From assembly GCA_963070105.1 (NCBI GenBank), contig OY718808.1, positions 6,053,738-6,117,737 on the forward strand: 64,000 nt of DNA, written 5' to 3'. Shown in pieces: positions 12,701 through 25,100 of this stretch; the first letter of the stretch is position 1; each line of letters opens with the position of its first letter. Source of the stretch: Litomosoides sigmodontis (taxonomy: Eukaryota; Nematoda; Chromadorea; Rhabditida; Onchocercidae). Position numbers and translations under genes: made by a program. The notes below the pieces were generated by a model. The model searched no databases, was not told where the DNA came from, and worked only from the letters and a program-made list of their open reading frames with translations.

Positions 12701-14532
12701 ATACAGCAAAAAAGGAACATAGCGGAAATTGAAGAAATAGGAATTTTATTTCAAGGAAATTTACCGAATGAAAGTTGTATTGTAATCAACAGCACATTGT
12801 AAATCGCCCAGTGAAACATTCGAATTTAACAAAACCATACCATTTGATAGTATTTTGATTCCATTCGTACTCCTATCATCCACTTTTTCTCTTCTTCAAA
12901 TTGTCGTGTGAGTTGATATTCGATATTTGAGGTATTTTAATTAATATTTCATGAATCTCACATTTTTTTTCTGATCTTGCATCAGCGCTCAACTGTTTTA
13001 TCAGGGAAAATTGATTTCTCGATTATTTTTTGTTTAACATCCAATAATTAGTACTTTAGAAGGAGCATTTTAGGGAAAGGATGGATCGACAGAGAGAGAG
13101 AGAGAGAGAGAGAAAGATTTGAGAATTTTACTTATATATGAAAATAACTGTTGAATTGGCGTCGGCTTCACATTTTGCATAACTTTCATTATCAAGCAAT
13201 TTTACTTCAAAGCATCGAAAATCGTTGCTTTTCAGTGATAAGAATTGCCGCTGGAGAAGTCTGTTCGGATGCTGACAGACCGGCGTTTGCGTAACATTGC
13301 AACGTTGATGGATGAAGTCGATTAGTGATAACCATCTGAAATGATAGCAATTACTAAATTTGAATACTTATTTGCCTCTAGGTTTGGAGTACATACAAAA
13401 TTGTTCAGTGATGCTTCACGTATACTGAAATAAAATTCCTAAGCAATATATGGTTTCATTTTATCTATTTGCGCACTGGAAACTTATGAAAAAGCACTGC
13501 ACCAAGTGCTATGCTTAAAATCGCAGTTGTCACTTCTAGAAAATAACATTTATATTAGGAATATTACGTAGGAATATTACGAGAAATTTCCGTGAAATGC
13601 AAAAATAAAACTTCGAGAGAGAAAAGCGATAACTGTTGCGAGGCATAAACAATGCATTTATACTATATTTTGTGAAGAAGCTAAGAAAAAATTCAACTTA
13701 TCGAGGGATATTTGCACTCTTCCTCTCCTAAATCAATCACAAATTAATCATAGAGGTAATCTCTCTGCTGTACCTGCAATCACAGTTCACTGGATTATCG
13801 CTCAGAATGAGTGTTTTCAGTTCCTTCGAATGGTCAAAAAAATGTTCCGGAAGTGTCTGAATGGCGTTGTGTTTCAAATTTAGTACTCGAAGATTTGGTA
13901 TATTCCATAACAGTTGCTGGTCAATGTAATCGATGTTGTTGAATGATAGATCGATGTGGTATAGGTTGATAAGATGATGGGAAGTGAACTTAGGAATTGT
14001 TTCCAAACGGTTTCCTGCCAGTACTATCCTTCTAAGATTTAAATTCCCATCCAATGCTCCCTGAATAATTGCTATAGTAATTCAAACTATGTAATGTTCG
14101 TTTAGAGGAAGGCAAACTGGCTTACTGTCACTTTCCATAAAGTTTATCTTAGAAGAGAAGCAAGTACAACCTTTTCTGTTCACAGTAGCAGAAGAAAAAA
14201 CGTTGGAATTTGATTTTAGAATTTCGAAATTCTGAAATGACTCGATAAAGAAATGCCTTTTCAAAAGTATGAATCCAGTTCCAGGAAATCAGCAAAAGTT
14301 CTAATTTCTGCAAATTTTTGAGGTCGTTCTTGGAAATCTTCATTAAGCGATTGTTTCGCAGGTCTAACACTGTGGTATCCGCGGGCAAATGCCGAGGCAC
14401 GGCAAACAGTGATTGCCGACGACAGTCAATGAATCCCTCACGGCACAAGCATCGACGTGGACACCGACTCACCGCCGCTTCACCGCTTATCAATAGCGAA
14501 AGAAATGAAGCAAAAAAAAAGGAGCACAACAT
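6740..14532 (-). CDS. PXDN: Peroxidasin (LRR, Ig and haem peroxidase domains)
   Basis: Twenty-four exons close in phase to 1,221 codons: 14532-14242, 14060-13774, 13335-13132, 12872-12765, 12665-12554, 12426-12293, 12169-11947, 11876-11674, 11574-11417, 11070-10917, 10763-10586, 10514-10442, 10361-10223, 10100-9995, 9923-9829, 9566-9431, 9258-9079, 8907-8780, 8409-8211, 7838-7780, 7660-7545, 7397-7274, 7182-7077, 6892-6740. Order: signal peptide (1-20), Cys-capped leucine-rich repeats (to about 240), three Ig-like domains (about 240-490), then an animal haem peroxidase (about 600-1170). Visible motifs are MWGAS, QWGQFIDHDLD (distal His), SSAVCGSG and FRFGHTLVN (proximal His). Known role: secreted peroxidase that forms collagen IV sulfilimine cross-links in basement membrane; C. 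elegans has pxn-1 and pxn-2. No C-terminal VWC domain is seen. Three acceptors (just upstream of 10763, 7838 and 7182) are CG, CG and GG instead of AG, although the coding frame is intact. Confidence 0.95.
8413..8448. repeat. 14-bp perfect inverted repeat beside a splice acceptor
   Basis: The arms 8413-8426 and 8435-8448 are exact reverse complements (AAATACAGATGTAA and mirror) around an 8-nt loop. On the minus strand this hairpin lies just upstream of the acceptor of the peroxidasin exon that begins at 8409. Confidence 0.9.
8677..8733. repeat. 57-bp palindrome with 27-bp perfect arms
   Basis: Arms 8677-8703 and 8707-8733 are perfect reverse complements separated by AAA. It sits in the same peroxidasin intron (8410-8779) as the 14-bp inverted repeat. 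It could be a cruciform-forming element, a young foldback or MITE remnant, or a source of double-stranded RNA. No target-site duplication was recognised. Confidence 0.95.
13090..13113. repeat. AG dinucleotide repeat
   Basis: About 24 bp of uninterrupted AG, just inside the peroxidasin intron that follows the exon ending at 13132. Confidence 0.9.
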
Positions 14533-15781
14533 CGATGGTATAGGAATTTTGCAGACTAAGAGAAGCGCGAAAGGCTACTTACTTCCTCTTGCTATTTCAC
14601 ACCCTTAAAATAAGAATACGCAATTAGGTGATATGTCTCACTTACACTTTTTTATCACAAATTAATTTTAATTACGCAGTGGCAAAGGAAATTTATAGCA
14701 TTACGTGCAACGGATTAGTCTTTTTCATGCCAATTTAACTGTTTCGAATGCTTAAAGGAATTAAAGTGGGGAAGTAAGGGATGTGCTCTCCTCAGAAATG
14801 TAAAGCTACTCCGAAGTTCAAGGGACTTTTTAAATTCTTCGGTGTGGAAATTACTGCAAAAACTCACCCTCAACACTAGCAGCAGTGAAAAAGATATAAC
14901 TCACTTCTTTTACGCGCATCAGTGGCTGTGAGCTATTTATTCCATAGGAAATGAACATTTAGTTCCGCCAATTGCTCACTCTCCTCTGATTGATATTCTT
15001 CAATTAGCAAAGTATCGCTCTTCTTCCTCCCTCCTACTTCTAACTTTTACATTTGGCAGAATACAACAAAGTCCACTTCGATACCAATTCCACTGTAACA
15101 GTCATTTTCAAGGCGTTGGAAATATCTTATATTCAAATTATTTGGAAAGGAACACTTCCTCGTACCGATTTAGCAACCGATGTTTGGAAATCTCTAGCTC
15201 TCCAAGCATTTCAAACCTTGGTAATGAGGTGGTCTAGCAGATTACGTAACACTGCCTCAAAACTAATTGATCAAACTAACAATGCTTATACCGTTGATGT
15301 GCTCAGTCGAAAATTTTGGAAGTACTAGTAATACTTATTACTTACTCAATTAAACTCCTTAAAAGAATAAAAAAAGCGCAGTAAGGCGAAAGTGGATAAT
15401 ACAGAGCTCCAAAACTTACACATTTATGTTTTTCGAGGTAAATTTAAATCACGATAGCGTCGCAAGTGTTAAGTTAGAATATTAATTACTGTGGATTATT
15501 TTTCAGAAAATGAAGAAAACATTCTTCAGTTTGAAGTCGTCGTATATACCACTGGTCTTTATATTGACACTCACATTTATTTTTGTGTTTTTTCTAATTT
15601 TTTTGCGTGCTCTATCTTTTTGCCGAAATTACGGATGATTCAAGAAGTATTACGGATTTTAAAATCCATCACCAGATCATTTTGTTGTGAATTTACAGCT
15701 TCTGCGTTATCGGAACGCATGTGTTGTCTAAAATAATTATTATTTAATTGAAGAAACTAATCGTTGACAGAACTTGTTGGA
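14533..15781. other. Intergenic region upstream of peroxidasin
   Basis: Contains the peroxidasin promoter side and no gene I can support. Two plus-strand open stretches were considered: 15053-15328 (unrecognised) and 15510-15638, which would encode a 42-residue, very hydrophobic peptide right after a TTTTTCAG site. Both may be chance products of T-rich sequence. Confidence 0.5.
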
Positions 15782-16278
15782 TTATATCTGAATTAATTTA
15801 GCACGTAAAGCGGTACTGGAATACTGCCCTGCACGAGATTTTAGCAGTAACAAGGAAGCAAAGACCGACTAGCAGTACTACAACGACGTTTAATCAATCA
15901 CCAGGTGACTTAATTAATTGCGCGGACTAATTAGAACTGCGTGGTGAGTAAAATCAGATGTGAAAAGGAATCTATATGCAATGAGAAATTTCAGGATTAA
16001 GATGGCACCTTCAAACAACGAAGACAAATAGCAGATGATAGACAGATCAAAGATCATGTGCGGTGAATGTGGTTGTGTTAGAACAAATAAAGAAGTTTAC
16101 AAGGCCATTTTAATTGCTTTTGTATGATATAAGGAATGATTACAAAACAAAGACTGTGCTTCTTCTGTCCTTCTGCCCCTCTGCTAATTATGCCTGCGAA
16201 TGCGGTGGCGAATATTTGATGGAGGTCTATAATCTCTGTTAAACTCATTTCGAGTTTCCGACGTATTTCAAGTTTCAT
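15782..16278 (-). CDS. Tentative two-exon small protein, 56 residues
   Basis: ATG at 16278 lies only 107 bp past the stop of the WD40 gene on the same strand and is preceded by an AAAATCAG site, a spacing typical of a downstream cistron in a nematode operon. Exons 16278-16155 and 15828-15782 join in phase to 56 residues with a basic N-terminus (MKLEIRRKLEMSL) and a mildly hydrophobic centre. The donor (GTCTTT) is weak and no family is recognised, so this could be spurious. Confidence 0.3.
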
Positions 16279-16385
16279 TACAAGTTATTCTGATTTTGCT
16301 TTTGATAAATGAATGCATTGAGTAGCTAGACTTCTCTTTTTTTTGACAAACACAATTTGTTCAAACATAATTTGTTCCTATTATT

Positions 16386-18504
16386 TTAATCATTGTATAA
16401 ATTCCATATTGATAATTTTGTATCCTTTGAGCAAACAAACAATAATCGTCGACCATCAACCTTAGTCCAACATAAACAGTTGATAGTTTCGGAATGAAAA
16501 TCTAGAACAGCTCGTATCGCACCCGTTCTCACGGAATTTACGCGCACCGTTCCATTCCAGTATCCGGAAGCAAGCTCTCTACCGGAATTCGAAAAGGATA
16601 GGGAAGAGCAACCACCAGCCCTGCAATGAACATTTTATTATGAAGAACGAAAAACTGTAATCAAAATACGCCAAGTTCTATTTTGTCAAACAATCCAATC
16701 TTTTCACATTTTGAAGTAGTCTGTAAGTTCTAGATGATTTTGAATTCGACATATCTCGCCAATCATCCAACACATGAAACTTAGACTAACGAAACTTATA
16801 AATCTTATGCTTTCAGAAATATTAATTCGAGATTTTGTTTTCTTCAATGAAATTAAACACCTATCGTTGTAGCTATTATATGCGCATAAGATAAGGATTT
16901 TATTCGGAACTATTCAGTCAAAATTACACTCTGTCAAAAAATTACTTTCGTGGAAACAAAATTTCCTTCTCAACCGTGATTCCACCCGTTGCCATATTGA
17001 TCACCATTAACGGTGGTTTAACAGACGATACTGCTAATGTGTCAGCAAATGTTGCAGCGGCAAGAATAGGTTCGGGAAAGATCTTTTTCTAAAACAACAA
17101 AAATGAATTGAAGAAAAATTATTTCCAAATATTCTGGAATAAAAATCACTTTATAGGCCGTCGACATATTAACTAATCAAATTAAATAAAAATTAAAGAA
17201 TTATTAAAAACCTGAGATTTACTGCATACCTCATCTATAACACTGAAATCACCAACATTCACAACTTTTATTTCTCCTGTTTCAAATCCATAAGCCAAGT
17301 ATCCACTATTCGATATAGAAAAAGTCATAAGAGTGCCTGCTTCATTGTCGGGAGTCCAGACTCGAGACATTTCTTCTGTTACGCCAGTAAAAACGCCAAT
17401 TAAACATTTCTCAGCCTAAGATAAACATATTCAAAAAAGAAAGAAAGAAAACAAGGTGAGAACAACAAAAATAGAATGGAAAGTATGACAAAAATAGAAT
17501 CAATTAAAAATACCTGAACAAATGGACAGAATAGCTGAGATGCGTAGCAAAATGAACCACAAAACCCGTAGAATTCTGTCTTGATAATCCTTGCAAAACG
17601 AAAGTTTAAGACCTAAACAACAGAACAGTGCAGTAAGAAATAAGAGCACCTATGCAAAATGTTTTTAAAATACTTTATAGCTTAGATAACCTAAACATAT
17701 AGCTTCGACATAAGGGGTGGTTGATCGAAGAAGATATTGAAAAGTCATAACCTCCGAAACTTTATCTTCCGACAGCAATATAACTGCGTAAGCACGAATA
17801 TGCACAAATATACAATTCATAAATTGTCCCACTGCTACTACTGACCTCTGGTTTGGGTCGACTGAAAAACAATTGCAATCAGTTGCGCATCATAAATCTT
17901 TCCAAGTTCTTCACATCGATCAAATAATCAGTGCAAGTTACATATACCAAGCACTATAATTCAAGTGTTGCCAATAAAATGTTAAAAACCGACAAATTTC
18001 CTATCAAGTATGAAAATTAAAAGTTCAGTTAAGAACTTCAGCAATACTCGAATCTACAATTACAACTAATCTTTGCCTTTCTTCGCTTAGCTGTAGCTAA
18101 TATCCGCCTACAATTAAAACTTTAAGTAATGTAAAATATTTCTATAAATATTCTTTGCTATGATTAACATGTCCAGCATAATTTAATACCACCGTTTTAC
18201 CTATACTTGAAGCTTTTTTTAATCTTCCAACACTTATGGAAACGGTTATAAGAGAACAGTAAAATCTACTACTAATTTGAATATAACTTAACGAGCAATA
18301 CTTTGTATTGAAAATTCAAAACTAACCATAAATTGTAGAAGTGAGCAAATGAGTTCTAAGTGAAAACAAGATACATTTTCCACGTGTAGTGCCAACGGCT
18401 AACTGTAATTCATCATTGACGGAGACAACTGCGGAACACGAAACACCACCAGCGAATCCGTAGTGAACGAATAAAGGAATCGGTTTTTCCACTGTTTTCG
18501 ACAT
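16386..18504 (-). CDS. GNB1L: WD40-repeat protein, GNB1L/ASA1-like
   Basis: Six exons join in phase to 316 residues: 18504-18327, 17861-17752, 17612-17514, 17415-17230, 17088-16946, 16620-16386. The sequence is a run of degenerate WD/beta-propeller blades. The C-terminal blades (SGRELASGYWNGTVRV, then AVLDFHSETINCLCW and SKDTKLSIWNLY) align with the end of human GNB1L (LATAGWDHRIRV, LAVLAFHSAAVQCVAF, SKDQRISLWSLY), and the length is close to human GNB1L (327). The yeast counterpart Asa1 belongs to the ASTRA complex, and GNB1L has been linked to TTT-dependent maturation of PIKK kinases. The assignment rests on remembered family similarity; a different WD40 family remains possible. Confidence 0.7.
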
Positions 18505-19119
18505 GCTCGCTCACTTTCACTCTTTGCTTGATAACATCACACACACATATATAAATATATATATATACACGATATACCAGAAACCAAGAGCAAAATTGAA
18601 GTATGCGTTCCACGTCAATCGAATCAGTCTATTTCCGCTGTTAGCATGCGCTATTTCATTACACAAAGCACACAAGCTTTACCGTTCCTGCGACATTTCG
18701 CAGAATAAGTGTGATCCTTTGCAGATCATTTCGTAGAATAAGAGAATCATGTGTCCAAACAAGCATTCTCACACATTACTTCATACATATGTTAATATGC
18801 AAAATCGTACTTGTGACTATCCATATTAAAATATATAGCGCTCATTTGCGCTACAATCAAAAAATCTTAAGGTACTGCGATGATCTTTAACCATCTAATG
18901 AATACAGCTTTCTGAAGTCCTAATATCAGTGTTGAAGGTCAGTGAATGGAAAGAAAACGCTTACAGCAATTTCTCAGATAAACCATTCGTAGTAAAACAA
19001 AACATATTTATGAGTAATATTTGTAGATGTTTGAAATATTTGCAAAATAATTTATCGTTATCACTGATTATCACATTAGAAAAGAATAAAAGAGTCGCTA
19101 TAATAAACATCTGAGATCC
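18505..19119. other. Intergenic between GNB1L-like 5' end and symplekin 3' end
   Basis: AT-rich spacer with an AC/AT low-complexity run at about 18540-18568, close to the WD40 gene start. No gene is seen. Confidence 0.6.
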
Positions 19120-22100
19120 TTAGACATCCTCCTTGCTTTCCGATCTATCCTGAAAAAAAGGAAGTATGCAAGCAAATTAAAAACAACATTTTGATTTCAA
19201 TTTAGAAACATAGTTTTTTTTTAATTTTTCCGAAAAGCATCCATTAAGGAGACAAAATACCACCAAAATGATTTCCGACATAAAAGACGGAAGTATATTT
19301 CTTCACGTTCTCGCTAAAATGGAGGTTTCTTAAACAAGAAATGAAAAACCATATTTTTTTTTTTTTTTTTTCCCTTCAGATAGTTCAAACTCATCCATCA
19401 AAGCTTTTTTTAATATACGGAATTTTTTTATAACCACACAATTTATGAAGTTCAACCGTTCAATCCCCTTTGTGAATAAAAAAGATTCTTCACGTAGCCC
19501 AAGAATTCTGATCATTCTGTCATAAACGCCACGCGAAAAGAATTGATTACTTTCCTCCTTTTTTCAAATCACATTGCAATGATTTAGGAGGAAAATAATG
19601 AAGCTCATTCACTATAAACTAAATCTCAAGAGAAAGCATAAGAAAAATGTTAAAACAGTTTGTGACACATTAATTTTTTGCAATGTATAAATTTCTTGCT
19701 TTAATATTTCGTTGCAGCACTATACGCTTGCTGTTCACACATCTGAACAGTAAAATGTGCCAATCGTTAGCTAAGTACAACACTAATCTCTCGTAAATTA
19801 AGTTTCAAGTTAATCAAGTTAAAAATGACAAACTCACAGCCCGATATTTCATAATAATTTCTCGAACATGATGGTCGATTTTTTTCTGCTGATGGGCTGA
19901 TAATGATGGAATGTAATCTCGCAACGAGCCCAGAACATCAGTATTTTCTTTTTGCGACTGTTGCAACAACTGATCAAACTCATCATTTGTTAAAACTGTT
20001 AATATTGCCTGAAATTTAAAACCGACTTGACAACAGGTCAAATTCTAGAGCATAAAAATGCGAAACTGTTAGATAACATTCAGCATCCACACTTCCAATG
20101 TGCACTACGAGCGAAAAATCTCAAATTCTACCATTATAAATTAGATTATTTCTACTTTATATCTTAAGAAAATGAAATATTGTGATTTATTAAGCGATTA
20201 ATATAATCACACTTCGGAATAAACGAGAACGACAATATCCACGGTTCGAAACTACACTTTGCTGTTCAATGTCCTCTATTAAGAATAGAATATTTCTAAT
20301 CTCTTGCAAAAAAAATTTAACTACAAAATACATTTCGTCATTTGTAATTTAAAAAAAAAAACTAACAAAATACGAATGTGGGGCATTTGCAACAGCACAA
20401 CGCACAAAATAGAGCCACAAATTTGGATCGCTCTTCCATGGCTTTTTGTTTGCAATTTTCACCAATACATTAGAAATAAAACCACCCAGAGCAGGAAATA
20501 TTTTATGCGAGCGCGTAACAGTGTGAAATAATACTTCCGAGAATACTCCATCATCACAAAGCTGGTCAATTGCTGAACCTATGGCATCCTTTGACGCTGT
20601 CAATTGCGTTAATAAAACATCGATATCTGAAATAGCTTTTTATTTCGAAAAATAACTCACATTCCTTTACCTCAAGCTTTGATGGGAGGAAATGAATAAA
20701 AATCAACATAAAAAGCAATTAACACATGCACTAACATATTACTGTTGAATTTTACAATCAACTATACTATCAAAAATTTCTTAGATCTCTTCATCTCTTT
20801 CTCCTTACTTCAGAAGCCATAAATTACACGATTAACATTCTCAAATAAAAGATACTCTAACCTCCCTAATATACAAAAACTAACTCTGCAACAGTAAATT
20901 AATTTCTTCTTTATTCTCCGTGCGGATTTTATGTAGTGCAATAAGCAGTTCATCTGCACCCATTGGATGAAGGCCTGTTTTGATACCTGAAATTTAGTAA
21001 TCAAATCAATTAATGATGATGATTTATAATCTCGAATTCAGTCCCATTTCACACTTACTCCTTCCAGCTAAAAGTTTGTTGAACACAATAGGTACTGATT
21101 TTTGATTAACAGGCGTGAGAACAAACTTCGGTAAAATACTCAATATTTGATCCTGAAAATCACTATATTAAGTTGCACATTCAACTCCATGAAAATTGCC
21201 AACATGAAAAATATAGTATCATTCAAGTTAGATTTTCAACCTTTATGACCAGATCTCACAAAAAAAGGAGTAAAAGCTATTTCTTATTTTTGTGAGATGC
21301 AAACTCCCTCTAATATTATAAATTATAAGAGATTAATAACCTTATCGAGACCACTCAAAACCGGTATCATTGAGCGAACATCGGTTCGTCCCTGTTCATA
21401 CAGCGCAGTTATCCTATTTACAAGATCCTGCGTTGGTGGATCTATAACGCAGCATAAAATAATTTTGTTAACTAGTATAAATTTCGAACAACACTGCTTA
21501 AAAAAATTCATAAAGTCAAATCATAAATAAACTGGATAAGATACTTCTTTCGGTGAGAAGGTGTACTATTCTTGCAGCAAATGTTTCAGCCCCTTGAGGA
21601 CAGTTCTCAATCATTTCTAACAGGTGCTCGCTTGTTGCACCCATCGACTTTATGGCACTATCAATTGCACGCAGTGTAACCTAAAACATACACGTATTTC
21701 TTCTTCCGAAGCAATAAAGCCTTGCGAGAATTTAACATCCTTCTGACTAAACATTACAATCGTCTCAAACTTCGAAAAAGACCCATAATTTGCCAGCTGA
21801 ACGAAAGTCAGAAGAGATCTGTTACTAATTTACTCATGAATTACCATCAACGATCAAAGCAGGAAAATGACGTAGCTTACATTTTACTTTTTAAAACAAC
21901 TTGGGAATGTTCATTAAGAATGTTTCAAAAAATTTCTAAGCGAATTTTTTTTAGTAGAACTTCACTTCTCCTTCCTGCTTCACACATAAATAGGTCATGA
22001 TGATAAAACCATTAAAAACCATAGAAAAAATAGTGCAGCAGGAATTCCAGCTCTACCCGTTTTATGTCATTTGAAGATTTCGCATAAACACCAGCCAGAA

Positions 22101-25100
22101 TGTGTATCAGTGAATGGTCAAGAGGAAGAATAGATAAAAATAAGTTCAACGTAATGCGTATTGCTGCATCATCCCATTGAGGTCTTGCATCTTCTTTTAC
22201 GTAGGTACAAAGTTGTGGTGGAGGGACTGGTCCTGCACAGTAGTTTATTGACCGAACTAAATATTCTCTGACATCTCCTCTGAAAAGAAAGAGCTCATTT
22301 ATATTTCCGAAAATCCGGTAAAATATAACAATAATTTTAACAAAGATAAAAACTTGCCTGACGTAATCTATCTGATACAATTCCTTCGCGGTTTCAACAC
22401 TTTGCGTGCGAACATCAGCTCTATCGCTGTACGAGAAATCAAGAAGTATACAAAGCAATTCATTTCTCTGCCTTGCTCGAGTTAAAATTAATTCACGCAA
22501 CGTCGTCATTCCAAATGCTCCAAATACCTGCATTTTTTGGAATCTATTAAAGTAATAATTTTTTTAAAGAATTGTCAACGAAGTTTTTTCTGAAAAGGGA
22601 TGAAAAATTAACACCTACCGAATCAAGGCAAGCAGTTCGTAGCCATATGAGAGACTGCTGTGTAAGTAGAGGTGCCTCCAATAAAACCTTATGGAACAAG
22701 CTATAAAGAATATAGTAAATTCGCAGAAGTGTCAAAATTTATTTATTCACAAAGAAATAGGTGAAACTTTAACGAAAACATCACGTTTCTTTATGTTCTC
22801 CTCGCTCATACAATGTCTTCAACAAACTGCATAAAACTGCATCGTAACGCTCGTAACACTGCGATTTACTATGATATCCTTCCGCGGCATAAAAGGTAGA
22901 GCATAAGGAGTACCTAAATAATTAAACTCTTTTTTCTCCGTCAGTTTTAGAATAAATTGATAGATCACTATAGGCATTTTTCACAGAAGGCAAAAACATA
23001 CGCAAATCTTTACGATTTTAATCGAAAATTGACAGAAGCAGTACCCTTGAAATTGCGCATAAAGTTCCACTATCCACAACAATGCCAGGTCAGTTCGTGA
23101 TTTTTGTTCTTGCACAATAAAAGTCATAAGCAGATTTTCAAATTCAGCGCATGAATCATGATTGAGACGAGTTACAAGCCTGACCAACAGTTTTTGTTGT
23201 GCGACACCCAAACCACCTTGGATTGCCCTTTCTATAAGTACTTCACATGGCTTAAAAATAAACCACAGTCTAGAACAAATAAGAGAACAAACAAGTTAAT
23301 GTAGATGTATTGCACATAGGACGTGCAAATAAAACATAAGCACAGCCCACTTGATGTTTTCCTGCGTATTTTTTTTTGAATTGTTAACACTGGGAATTTT
23401 AGGAATAACTGAAATAAAGGCAATAGACTACACACTTTCGTTGGCTAATATCCGTTGGAATGCAAAAAGAATAAGCTTCAACGATTGCTCACGATCTAAT
23501 TCTTTGGTAATAGAAAGCAATCCAAACTGAATCTTTGGTTTAGCTTTTGTTGATAAAGTCTGAAAAAAACTAAGTGTAATAAACCAACAATTCTAACAAA
23601 TGCAAAATCTTGAATATCTCCTAATAATCATTTTATAACAAACTACTGTCATACAGAATCAGATTGCTGCATTTGATTTTGCTGTAGAGAAGCAAATTGA
23701 TTCGATGGAGTTAGCGGATTAACCGTATTTTCCGTTTTCGCGGCCTGGCGAGCTGAAAACACTTTTATTGGTTTTTAAAAGATATCAGAAACGCGTGTTG
23801 CTGGTGTGAGCTCCTCAGTCATAAACCACGATAAGAACGTATAATTAAACTTACCTTCTCCAAAATCAAAAAAAAAACAATTCTGATTATATTTGATTGT
23901 ATACATTCCATTTGAAAATAAATTCACAAATAATATTCAGTTCTCCATCATTTGCTCATATTTCTTAAATTATGTACTGATTTTATACTAGAAAAATAAC
24001 CGATATGCTGTTGTTTTTCTGTTCGAATTTTCTCGACTCCTGGACCTAATTCAGCGCTAGTTAATTGTGCTGCAATCATGCGTGACAAATGCCTAATCTG
24101 ATCTTCCGTGCCAGCTGCAGCAATAGGTGTGTACGATGACTGAAATGCTGCAGGCATGTCATCTGGGACTGTTGCCTAAAAACAAAAATTAAATCGCAAA
24201 ATAAGGGTAGATTACCCTTTAAATTCAACAATTAAATCTTTGCAGTAAATTACAAAATTGTTGAAAACATAGACTCACAAGGGATGTAAGAACTAAATCT
24301 ATAACCAAATTTGGTTTCAATCGTTCGTAAACAAACTGAGCGGTAATGTCAACAGCAGACTGAGTTTGATTTTTTTCCATACACATGCTTGGACCAGCTT
24401 CGTCTTCGTATTCTTCATCATCCACTTTCTCAGCAACTCCTAAGGATTCTCCAGAAGCCTTTAAAAATAACATAAATGACCAAACCTAATGCAAAAAAAT
24501 TATGCAAATGATGTTAAAGTGACAGAGCTATAAGAGCTTCAAGTCTGATTGCATTTCTCACATCGACAATCCAACTGCCAATTTCAGACTCTTGTATTTC
24601 CAATCAGGTTATCAGGTTATTGGGCAAACAGCAAAAAAAAAAGGTAAAGACGATGCAGTATGTAAAGTGATCTTGCATGTCACAATATTAATTACATTTA
24701 CTTTGACCCTTTTAGTTTCCGGTTCATCGTTGTTCCCATTGCTCCGATGAGATTTTTTACGTTGTTCACTAGCAGAAGGTAATGCGCGCAAAACTTCCTA
24801 CAAACCGAAAGTCATTACAAAATTAAAATTGTTGAAAGGAAAAGTTAAGGCTACATTCACTGTGACAATCATTTTCAGCATTTCATTAAACTTCGGCCTC
24901 TTCAGTTTTTGAAAACATCTCTTATCGTCTCTTATTACAGTACCCTTCGAAGTAAATTTGAAATTACCGATTGCGCAGCTCCTAAATCTGTTAATAGCGT
25001 CATTATTCTCTGGTGGAAAGGTACACTACTTGAATGTCGAAGAAGACGTAAAAGATGCATTTTCAATTCTTTGCGTACACTTTTCACTTGACTGGTTGCC

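Noticed and set aside
20236..20270. GGTTCGAA sequence resembling a tRNA T-loop
   Set aside because: No acceptor stem, D-arm or anticodon arm at the right spacing; no tRNA gene was found in the window.
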